Source: Polytrichum commune (taxonomy: Eukaryota > Streptophyta > Polytrichopsida > Polytrichales > Polytrichaceae). Taken from it: 64,000 nt of DNA. The translations under genes were made by a program, and so were the position numbers. The notes below the pieces were generated by a model, which ran no database searches, had not been told where the DNA came from, and saw only the letters and a list, made by a program, of their open reading frames with translations. The stretch covers positions 19,220,001-19,284,000 of the forward strand of contig OX485804.1 in assembly GCA_950295325.1 (NCBI GenBank). Reading direction: 5' to 3'. Every line of letters begins with the position of its first letter. Position 1 is the stretch's first letter. Shown here piece by piece: positions 12,413 through 21,939 of the stretch.

Positions 12413-13339
12413 GAAGACACCCTATCTATGCTGACACCATGGCTTCCGTTTGGAGTTCATAAATTTAGAAGCCAAATTATGATTAACATCCATGAAATGC
12501 ATATTGTTGAGAGTGGACAATGTAGTACAAAGAGAAGTTGAATGCATTTAAATGCAAAAGAACGTCATTTATCCATGTTAATAGTGGTGACTCCAGTGGA
12601 AGGTTGGAAAAAAAATAGGCAAAAAAATAGCTTTTATTTTTTAAATAAGAAACAATTGTCAAGGGCTAGAATGAATAGACGTGTTCCTCGAATGACAGGA
12701 GTGGACCTATTATGTACAATAAGAAATTTGACGTACGAAGATATTGTGGCATGCGAAATGATAACGGAAAATGTCTTCGAACATCAAGCTCCTACATGTG
12801 AAGTTCAACCATATATCGTCTCTGAATGTAATGAGGACGATGAAGGGGATGAAGATTATGACAAAGGCAACGACGAAGAACAAGCCACACAATACGAAAA
12901 AGAATAAGAATCTTCTGAGGCGGAGATGGAGGTAGGTTGTACGAACGAAATCGTAAGAAAATAACTTTAAAATCAAAATAAATTTGGAGATATATAATGT
13001 ATACTATATTGTGCACGCCAAGAATACGATTCCAACGGTATATAGCATGAACAAAATGATTTTGTTTTGCATGTTTTAGAGCCAAAAAATAATTAGAGCA
13101 TCTTAGATTCTTCTAAAATCTTCAAAAAATGAAGATTTTATGCAGAAAGTCTAACCATATTAATTTCAATAGACTTTGACGATTTATGTAAAATTGATAT
13201 CATCTCCAAAAAATTTGAAAAAATATTGGAGTAAATAGCAAGGCTATAATCTATGCACTTGATTTTTTGTGGAAATAAATTAGAATATTTGAAAAAGTTA
13301 TAACAACTCCGGAAAGCGACTCAAATCAAGGTGCATTTC

Positions 13340-13920
13340 TCTTCCAAATGGGTAGCCGTTAATGGCCACCATTTCTATGATGCCAACTTTTGTGTTCTAG
13401 TTTAGGCTGGCTGTCAACGGCCACCCTTTGTATGATGCTAACTTCTATGTTCTAGTTTAGGGCAGTCGTTAACGGCCACTCCTTCTTGGGTTTCAGACTT
13501 CATTTAATAATATAATTTCTTTGAAATAAAATCACATATATACATATATTTCTTATGTCCGTCCCATCTAAAAGTGTGGCCGTTAACGGCCACCCTTGGT
13601 TGCATCTCATATTTATTGGTATATGTGTTTTTCCTTTCATGTATACACTCATTTCCGTCATTTTTTGTCTTTTAACAAGGGTAGCCGTTAACGGCCACCC
13701 TTATTGAAATTTCAGATTCTTTTCTATATGTGTTTCCTTCTTCATGTATACATTCATTTCTTTATTTTTATTTTCTTCAACAAGGGTGGCTCTTAACGGC
13801 CACCCTTATTCAAATTTCATATTATTTTCTATATGTGTTTATTTCTTCATGTATACACTCATTTCCTTAATGTTTTATCCTCCAACAAGGATGGCCGTTA
13901 ACGGCCACCCCTATTGAAAT
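13340..13920. repeat. Cluster of GGCCGTTAACGGCC palindromes, older MULE
   Basis: Seven palindromes or diverged forms are spaced about 50-115 bases apart, near 13349, 13406, 13460, 13575, 13679, 13785 and 13887. Most keep GTTAACGGCCACC on the right arm even where the left arm has drifted. The spacers resemble those at 4250-4500 and parts of the 210-bp array in the younger copy. Confidence 0.85.
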
Positions 13921-14080
13921 TTCAAATTCTTTTGTATATGTGGTTTTTCCTTATGTATATTCTCGCTTTGATAAATGTTTTTGCATATTATTTTAGTTTG
14001 CATATGTGATTTCTTTCATATGTATGTATTTATTTTAATTTGTTTTTATCTTTCATATGGGTGATATTTTTTGTGCTTTA

Positions 14081-14590
14081 GATATGGAAGTTGTACGTCT
14101 TTCTGAAGATCAATTGGAGTTGCAATTGCATGCATTTTTCAAGTAAGAAACTATCAACACATCTTCCCGTTTTGAATGAATGAGGTATCAACCAAGGATG
14201 AGAATCCTGAGATGACTAAAAAGAAATTTTGGATGTTAGCAAATTCGGCAATGGATACATCTATGAAGATTAAGTGGCTTGAGAGGTGGAACAGTTCACC
14301 TGGTCTTCGTGAGGCTCTCAAGTTTCCGAAACCAGAATTTAATGATATAGATTTTCCTAAGTGTCTTCATAAAGCTACTTGCTGGGCTCATGTGACAATT
14401 TGTTGTCTATGTTTTTTATTTTATTTTAATAATTTTCAATCATTCAATTTTTCTAATCTTTATTTTGTATATGGCAGTTGGCTATTGAGACCGAGAACCT
14501 CTTTGATGATGTTGTGGCTGATATGCATGTGTCCATCAACTATCTTCCAAATGGTATAGATCCTTTGTCCATTATTTTTTATTATGTGGA
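14081..14590 (+). pseudogene. Cargo coding remnants, older MULE (partner of 2310-4110)
   Basis: A plus-strand block starts MEVVRLSEDQLELQLHAFF at 14083 and is interrupted by stops. The next block (14176-14370) contains MDTSMKIKWLERWNSS and EALKFPKPEFNDIDFPK, then an AT-rich intron and a block with ETENLFDDVVADMHVSINYL up to 14560. These match the 2310-4110 blocks. About 1.1 kb present in the younger copy is missing between GAGGTATCAAC and GATGAGAATCC near 14190. Confidence 0.6.
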
Positions 14591-14906
14591 GGCAATGCGC
14601 ATATCATTGTAGGATATTGCATTTTTTTCGTGAATTCGGTGTAGACTCGGGGGGTGCACTGTACTAAACATGTACGAGTATACGTGAGTGCACAAGAGGG
14701 GTATTGATTTGGACCTTGCCGTATTACGTATACATATGGTATACATGTTATAATTTATAGTTACGTACATATATGGAAGGCCTTTAAAAAGTATACAATA
14801 ATTGTACTTGTATGGTACTGTTACTATACTACATATCATAAGTTTTCATATTGGATGAAATTATGATTAACTAGGATTAACGATTTTCATTAGCAACCTT
14901 ATAGGG

Positions 14907-15253
14907 CAGGAATGCTATCTTGTGAGCGGTGAGCGGTGAGCAGTGAGCCGTGAGCAGAAAATTTGAATTTTTATTCTTCAAATTTTTGAATTTTTTTCAA
15001 ATGGCCCAATTTAAATAGTCATCATCTAGACATTAAAGTGGTTAATAAGGGTTTAGGGGGTTTAGAGTTTAGGGTTTTAGGGTTTTAGGGTTTTGGGTTT
15101 TGGGGTTTAGGGGTTTTGGGTTTTGGGTTTTGGGGTTTAGGGTTTAGAGTCCTACTTGGTGTAAGAATTAAGTCAAATATTCTGATTTTTTTTTTAAATT
15201 TCAAATTTTCTGCTCACCACTCGCCGCTCGCCGCTCACAAGATAGCGTCGCTG
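14907..15253. mobile_element. 347-bp MULE-derived MITE with telomere-like core
   Basis: Both ends carry the MULE family terminus: left CAGGAATGCTATCTTGTGAG, right (inward) CAGCGACGCTATCTTGTGAG, each followed by TGAGCGG-type heptamers. A perfect 10-bp duplication CCTTATAGGG flanks it (14897-14906 and 15254-15263). The middle, about 15050-15145, is a run of TTTAGGG-like and TTTTGGG units. It has no coding capacity and is mobilisable only in trans. Confidence 0.92.
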
Positions 15254-15328
15254 CCTTATAGGGTAGTATGAACCATGTACAAGGTGTCGAGGTAATATCG
15301 GGGAAAGAGGCAGTATTAGGGTTTTGAA

Positions 15329-17835
15329 ATGATTCGTTCAGCTCAAAGTAACAAGGAGATTGGTTTATGTTGGTATCAAAAAGGGGCTAATAACAAGTGG
15401 ACATATGATCTTACTAATCATTTGAGGGTAGACTTAGAGACAATAATTGCATTGGCTATAATGACATATATTGGTGAATCAAATGTTTATGAGTTACATC
15501 CGGGAGATGAAAAAGTTTTCAACGACTTTGTTGATGATAGCTAGGATATTTTGTTATACATATTATAGGGGTTGATTATTGTTCAAAAGTATATTTGTAT
15601 ACTTATGTTAATGACTATATATGAATGGATGTTTTTTTGTGTATACATATTGTCACTTGTATATTTATTGTTGCAATTGTATGTGTATTACTTCATTTCA
15701 CAAAAAATAACTTGTATATAGGGGGTTTTTAGAGTATGCAGTGAACGCACGTGATTCTAGGTTTTAATGACAGGTGCACCCCCCGAGGGTGTAGATAAGG
15801 AAGTTCACAAAAACCATAACATTGACAAGCAATTTAATTTCAATCCGGCCTGCAAAGGGTGTTTTATAGGTACTTCAAATATGTCATATTTCTTGCTAAA
15901 GCCATTTCCAAATCTCCCACTTTTTTGGCTAATTAATTGGATATCGAAAGTGAAGAATGCATGTTCACAGAGGGGGTCATGAAATCTTGGGATCCTATGT
16001 ATTTTGAAAAATGTAGGTGGTATTTGGATTGTCCTCTTAAATCACCTCTCATTTTTTATATTGCCCTTCGAGATTCTATTCAACCCGCTCTCAATGATGC
16101 AACTAAAATTGCTCCCTCCATAATGGATGAGGATGTAGCCAAGATGCCATAAAAAAAAAGTCTAAGCCTAAATGACCAATCCTCTTAATTCATGATAGCG
16201 ATCACGATGCTCCAATTTAAAGCAGTCTCAACAACCTTCTAGTAACTGAACCGTCTTCTTCAAATCTAGAGGCAATGTTTCATACTTCAAAGCGGCAGAA
16301 AACAACCCATTTTCCTACCTTCGATATGCCTCCCAAGCTTAGAGGTATGATGGATATCTTGCCTCCTTTATCCACAAATCATACATCTTCGGATTTAATC
16401 TTGAATGATTCTTTTGTGAGGGTTATCGAAGATAAGAAGCAAACACGTACATTTCGTGCACCATATGCCGACATTGTGGCTTTATTTCGTACACCAAAGG
16501 TGAGTTCATTTTATTTTACAGTTTTTAATTTATTTCATGTTTTATAAAGTTTCATTCATATTTCATCAAGTTATTTTATTGTTTGTTTTCAATTGTTGTC
16601 TTCATTAATGAATTGTAATATTTATATTTTATCTTTGTAGGTTGGTGAAGATAGACAATTTTTTTTTAATGGCCAATTGCAAAAGAAACATGTTGTGGGC
16701 CTCATTATTGCAGATTACCCAGATGGTCTCGGGTTTTAGGTATCTCGGATTCACCATCTCAAATTTTCCCTTGGAATGCCAACATTCCAATTTTTTCAAC
16801 ATATTGATGGCATTTGCTCTTACCTATCTTCATGATAATGGAGCATTTCTTTTGTTTTAACCTGGCAGTTCTGCGGTGAAGAGAGAAGTGGTAGAATTCT
16901 TCAAGAACTATAAGTTCAAAATCAAGGATGAGTGGACTATCATTAATTGCTTGCACTTGGCAAATCCTATGAATCTGTCCAAAAATGTAAGTAGCAATCA
17001 TGGCATTTCATTTGGATTGGTTCAATTTTGAATTTGTTTTTATGTGGTATATATTTTTAATTTTTAATTTTATTTTGGCTTTCAGACTTTGAAGTTCAAG
17101 GCTTTGTTATTGGTTCGATTATTTTCATTTTCCATTGCGAGGCAACCTCAAGAACTTCTGATCACCATGAATCCTTGAATTCCAGAGGTCGATTTAGCCA
17201 CAGATGACGTTTTCTTCAACTCTATTACTACGGAAACTCAATTATGTAGACAAAGAGATGGCAAGCCATGGAGGGATGCAAAGGAGATGTTTGAAGTTTT
17301 AATGAAGTTATTTGTTCATGGTTTGAGTCATGTAGGCGGTATTGTGGCAGACATGACTGCTTCTACATGTATTGTATTTTACAGTATCCAATTATTAGTT
17401 CATATGTTTTTTAATTCATACTTCAATGTTCGTATTTTCCTAATTAATATTGTGCTTCATCCAGGTTCTCCTATTAGAGCGGCTCATTCATCCAATCGTC
17501 ATATTCTAGCATTAGAAAGTGATGCCGAACTCTTTGATGAGGTACTAAAGCCTCTTCAAACACGTACAACTGATATCTCATGCGATGGTATGGACTTTGA
17601 TAATGATACTCCAATAGAAGACGCCGCACTACTTAACTTATGTGAGTAAGTTTTTTCCTTGTTTTTTTTTCAACAACTTCAGTTACAAATTCTGGATTTT
17701 ATATTCTAATTTGTTGTTACATATTCTAATACATGATTTGTTGTTTGCAGTTGGATGAATCCATCGCCGATACAAACCTCGTCATTTTATCGGCACCGTG
17801 GATTATTGAAAAGCCCCTCCCTTAGTCCTCATAGC
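15329..17835 (+). pseudogene. Multi-exon cargo pseudogene with beta-class DNA methyltransferase-like domain
   Basis: Several plus-strand exon-like blocks occur: 15329-15544, 15767-16152, 16275-16500 (HTSKRQKTTHFPTFDMPPK to VALFRTPK), 16641-16738, 16860-16990, 17085-17380 and 17465-17650. GT-AG-like junctions lie near 16501/16640 and 17375/17464. The block at 16641 reads HVVGLIIADYPDGLGF, resembling a degraded DPPY motif IV. The blocks near 17290-17560 join as GGIVADMTAST then SPIRAAHSSNRHILALESD, resembling motif I (DPFAGSGS) with its acidic partner. Motif IV preceding motif I is the order of beta-class N6-adenine/N4-cytosine methyltransferases. In-frame stops show it is dead. The family assignment is by motif only and is moderate. 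Confidence 0.5.
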
Positions 17836-17859
17836 CTTATGAGCCCAAAATGAGTGCTC

Positions 17860-19400
17860 ATATTTGTTTTATGTTTAGAATTTGTTTAGAATTGCATTTG
17901 GAGTGTTATTGAAACAATCAAAAGTATAAAAAGAATGAGGATTGGTGTGGTTTATGTTTTAGGCTTTAAGCCTATTTTGTGTGGTTAAGTAGAAGCTTAG
18001 CAACAATAAGGAGTGTTTTGGTTGAGTGGGTAGTGTTTGAGGAAGCAAGGGTAAGGTCCTTTGATTTAAATGTTTGTGTTAGAACATACTCTTGTTGGTT
18101 TAAAGGGTGAAGGTTAGTGGATAGGATAAGGTCCTACTAAGTAGGGGAATGTGAAGGGGCTTGTGGCCTTGGGTGCCCTCTCCTCCTCCTTCTCTTCTCT
18201 CTCTCTCCTTCTCCTCTCTTCTTTAGGATTTTGAGCTCTTAGAGTTAGAAAACATGTGTGAATTAGGAAGATGTTATTAGGGGATTTAGTGTGATTAGGT
18301 AGGAGTATTAGTAAGAGGGTCTTGTGGAAATTAGTGAGGCAAGTAGGGGATTAATGTGGCTAATTAGGATTCGAATATTTGGCTAGTATAACGAGGCAGC
18401 TGCAAGCAGCTGGACAACCAAGGTAGCTGATATCCGAGGCAGCCAAGCAGCTGGACAGTTTAAGATAGTTGATATCCGAGGCTGCAAGCAGCTGGACAGT
18501 TTAAGGGAGCTGATACCCTAGGCTGCAAGCAGCTGGACAACCAAGGTAGCTGATATCCGAGGCAGCCAAGCAGCTGGACAGTTTAAGGTAGCTGATATCC
18601 GAGGCTGCAAGCAGCTGGACAACCAAGGTAGCTGATATCCGAGGCAGCCAAGCAGCTGGACAGTTTAAGGTAGCTGATATCCGAGGCTGCAAGCAACTGG
18701 ACAATTTAAGGGAGCTGATACCCTAGGCAGCTGCAAGCAGCTGGACAGTTAAGGTAGCTGATATCCGAGGCTGCAAGCAGCTGGACAACCAAAGTAGCTG
18801 ATATCCGAGGCTGCAAGCAGCTGGACAATTTAGGGTAGTTGATATCCGAGGCAGCCAAGCAGCTGGACAGTTTAAGGGAGCTGATACCCTAGGCAGCTGC
18901 AAGCAGCTGGACAGTTAAGGTAGTTGATATCCGAGGCAGCCAAACAGCTGGACAATCCAAGGTAGCTGATATCTGAGGCAGCTGCAAGCAACTGTACATG
19001 GGGAGGCCGTGGTGCCACATTAAACTTGGCAATAGATAGTTAATTAGGTTTACACTTAACATTAGTTAAGTATTTAGTTCGTTGGCAAGCTAGTAGACAA
19101 GAAGTATTGTATGGTAGAATTCGCAGTTGAATTTAGGTGCGAATTATATTAAGGAGTAATAGGGGGTGTTATGATTGTGATAATAGAGAAGAGCTTTTGT
19201 CAACGCTTATAATATTATCATGGAATGGACTGGTGTGCAATGATTGATGGGAATTGTAATGAAGTCTCACGAATTTGGTAAAAATGGAGTATGGAAACAT
19301 GAATGTGATACCCATTCCCTCACCCGGACTAGGACGCTTAAAGGTGGGTGGTTTGGCCTCACAAACCTCCCTGTGTATGTTGAGGCTTGAGCTGAAGCTT
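17860..19400 (+). repeat. LTR-like repeat, copy 1 (holds the minisatellite)
   Basis: This stretch shares landmarks in order with 22265-23790: a GGCCTTGGGTGCCCTCTCC-type segment running into a long CT tract (18180-18230), an AGAGAAGAGC segment near 19185, and CTCACCCGGAC...GACGC..TAA.GGTGGG near 19318. Shared order without coding capacity suggests a solo LTR or similar non-coding retroelement piece. Exact ends and any target duplication were not found. Confidence 0.35.
18380..19000. repeat. ~41-bp minisatellite (GCAAGCAGCTGGACA / GTAGCTGATATCCGAG)
   Basis: About 15 units of roughly 41 bases alternate two core phrases, GCAAGCAGCTGGACA and GTAGCTGATATCCGAG, with variants such as GAGCTGATACCCTAG. 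It creates spurious open frames on both strands but no credible protein. Sub-variants alternate in pairs, so a higher-order period of about 82 bases is likely in part of the array. Confidence 0.9.
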
Positions 19401-19549
19401 ATGCTAATGTTTCATTTATTTCATCTTCAATTTCACCTTCACCTCGTAGATATTACGATATTAGAGTATGTGCTTATTTTAAACTCAGTGCATCTGAGTC
19501 TGACGATATTTAAGTTTGTATTCATGATTTGATTTTTGATTTTTGATAT

Positions 19550-20202
19550 TTGATTTCCAAGAATTTCAACAATTTAAACCTACTGCCCGATTTATATCTA
19601 CAATCCACTTTTGTTGTTATTTATGTTTTGGACTTCGTAAATGTCACCCTCATGATGGTGTTATGATGTATTCAAATTTTACATTCATGTGTATTATAGT
19701 GAGAAATTCTAACATGCTACACTTGTTTTCAACATGAATTTGCTTACATATTGTCTCCAATTATATTATTATTATCTCAACAGTTGAATGTATATTAGTT
19801 CATTTTTAGTACAAAATTGTTATAGCAACATTCTCATTTGTTGTTCATTTGGACTATAGACCTTTACATGTAATTCTATAGTCATAGGTCCCCAACCGAT
19901 TTACAAACCATAACCGGGAAAAAATTGAAGGCTCACAGGTTCACGCTCGCATGCTCACATACTAGCAACCCCAAGTCGTGTACATATTGGTCTTTTTCAT
20001 TGCTCACTACTTGAAATCTAGCATTCGTATTGTTTGTCCTCCCCAATCTTCTTATTATTGAACCCTAAAAAATAATTTCTTTAGGCCACGGTTATAGGAT
20101 ACTAGGGGTCTTATTACCAAATATTTTGTTTTCTTCCCCGCTCACAAATTACCGCTCATCACTCATCGCTCACTGCTCACCTCTCACGAGATAACACTCC
20201 CC
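19550..20202. repeat. Right terminal region of older MULE (inverted partner of 1775-2420)
   Basis: This stretch is the reverse complement of 1775-2420 with only scattered differences, for example the blocks CATCATGAGGGTGACATTTA and GTAGCATGTTAGAATGTCTC on the other strand. It ends at 20202 in heptamer repeats and CACTCCCC. There is no coding capacity. Confidence 0.88.
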
Positions 20203-20210
20203 AAAAATAG

Positions 20211-20316
20211 ACTACCTACCACTCACCTAGGTGGCACAGCCAAGGGTGGCACCCAAGGGGTTCGAACCTTACACCTAGTGACACCCACACATGTGCCTTA
20301 ACCACTAAGTCATCAC
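20211..20316 (-). repeat. tRNA-derived SINE fragment
   Basis: On the minus strand an A-box-like TGACTTAGTGGTTAAGG at about 20300-20316 is followed by a B-box-like GGTTCGAACCCC at about 20255. That is the spacing of a tRNA-type polymerase III promoter. No cloverleaf with a full acceptor stem is present, so it is a SINE head and not a tRNA gene. It lies just outside the MULE end. Confidence 0.6.
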
Positions 20317-20329
20317 ATCATACATGACA

Positions 20330-20940
20330 TATGTGGAGTGCTTCAAACCTTTCTAGACTAAGGCCACTATTTTCTCTCTACTACCTAATTGATGTATATA
20401 TTTACAGTAAATAAATAAATAAATATTATAAATATTAATATATAATATTATACATATTAATATATAATATTATACTATTATATATATACATATTAATATA
20501 TACATATATATAATATTAAATATGAACTAATATAATATTTATAATATTTACACACCTTTGAATTCGTAATTATTTCCACACCTATACACTTACAAGTCTA
20601 TAAATTGAATCCATAAATTGCAAACGATTCAAAAGATTATAGAATATTCCAAAATATTCCACATTTACTAAAAATTTGTTGATTTGGTCATTGTACTATT
20701 CATATCAACAAAAAAGTAGGCAGCAAACTGTTGATTTTTACAAAAATTCAAAAATCAGTGAAATTGGTCATTGCAGTGCCCAGATTACCATAAATCTTTT
20801 GATTTTTTGTTGATTTGGTCATGATTTTCTAGTAGTGGTATATTGTTTGTTTTTTTCCCTCCTATATTTCTCTTGCCACCAATGATGCGTTGTTTTGTAT
20901 TTGCACAATTTTTTTCGTTTTGCTTCAAATGGACATAGCA
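20330..20940. other. AT-rich spacer with TA microsatellite
   Basis: Between about 20400 and 20545 the sequence is almost pure A/T (ATATTAATATATA-like). The rest is low-complexity AT-rich DNA with repeated TTGATTTGGTCAT phrases near 20680, 20770 and 20810. I see no gene. Confidence 0.6.
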
Positions 20941-21084
20941 TAACATAGCCATCCCTTCTTTTTCTTGCTCATCTCCGAAGGGATCGGAGCATAGCGTTGC
21001 GGCTCCCCATCGCTCCTCTCCCATAAGCGTGGGAGACAACGTGGTTGCCCCCCACCCCTTGATTTTACCCACCCCACCTTTGTC

Positions 21085-21800
21085 GCCTAAAACTTGGTTC
21101 CTGGTGTCAAATCTCAACATGAACTTTGTCCCCAATCCGTGCATTGTCCTAAGGTCCCCATGGTGCCTTTCTGCAAGCCCAAAAACACGAACTACAATGG
21201 CCCCCCTACGTACATAAAAAAAAGCTTGTGTACCTCCGGCTGTGGCTTTAGCGTTTCCTACAGATCGTCCAATCGAGATAGTGGTGATCGTGTGGAGCTT
21301 CATGAAATCCGAGAAAACCCAAGCAGTCGGGGAGTTCATCTTCAAGGGCCTTAAACCCCTTGCTTGTTCCTAAGACATGAGTCTTGTAAAAGTTTATAAA
21401 CCCCCGACAACAAGGTCATCAGGAAGCCCAACAACCTTGTCGTGAATCAATATCTTAAGGTCTTGAAGCCGATTATCTAGGACCGGCATCCCTCTATGGT
21501 CGGATGTCCCTACAACGTTCATCCCACCCTTGACAACATGTTGATGATGGACGACAACGCTTCCAAAAACATTTTGAACCCAACATCCAACTTCATAGTT
21601 TGCCCTACATGAACAGTCGGGAAGGTCCAAAACTACTTATTGTTAGACCTCATTGAATACCTTCAAACGATCGTGGGAAATAGACTACCCGTGCCCCAGT
21701 TCCTAAGTTGTAATCCAATAGGTAAGAGATACATGATACTGAGGGATTATTTGTACAGAGAGTTGTATGCTCACGCAAAATATAAGAAGCTAATTTGAGA
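21085..21800 (+). pseudogene. Decayed duplicate of the HAD/FCP1-like phosphatase gene
   Basis: Read across all three plus-strand frames, this stretch follows the protein of the intact gene at 39629-40402 from start to end. TWFLVSNLNMNFVPNP matches KPFLVLDLNGVLCHTQ, IEIVVIVWSFMKSEKTQ matches FHVVVWSSMIMENTE, DNMLMMDDNASKNILNP matches ENTLLVDDSPTKSVLNP, and LSCNPIG matches VRSNPIG. Frames shift at least three times, stops occur, and the catalytic aspartate region has become NLNM. It is a pseudogene. The neighbouring remnants at 21940-24185 match the gene downstream of the intact copy, so a whole locus was duplicated. Confidence 0.82.
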
Positions 21801-21939
21801 CACATGATGTGCCCTTTGTATAAATATGCTTCAATGTATATCGATTTTCACATGCTTCGTCTCCCTTTCCTTGGGTTATGTTTGTTTTTATTTTGGCATC
21901 GTGTTTAGAGCCCTTGCTTGAGGTCATAAGTGACTCAAA

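Larger units (their letters stand above)
8828..20202 (-). mobile_element. Older MULE copy interrupted by the younger one
   Basis: From 8838 rightward the sequence is the reverse complement of the younger element in blocks: 8838-8925 and 8935-9490 against 7855-8515, 9413-11120 against 6180-7920, 12884-13330 against 5700-6164, 13340-14580 against 2440-5700 (with gaps), and 19550-20202 against 1775-2420. It ends at 20202 with the family terminus (AAGATAGC-type box degraded to GAGATAAC, then ACTCCCC). It keeps a 1.76-kb transposase core and about 5 kb of cargo that the younger copy lost, but lacks about 1.1 kb (2823-3947 equivalent). The decamer after 20202 does not match a partner, so its own target duplication is not found. 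Its other end should lie left of 1774 but is not recognisable beyond about 45 bases. Confidence 0.8.

Noticed and set aside
12542-12907. 121-codon plus-strand ORF with an acidic tail inside the older MULE
   Set aside because: It lies antisense to the transposase 5' flank, has no motif, and the other MULE copy lacks the region, so coding cannot be supported.
20211-20316. Functional tRNA gene
   Set aside because: A- and B-box-like sequences are present but no cloverleaf or acceptor stem can be drawn.
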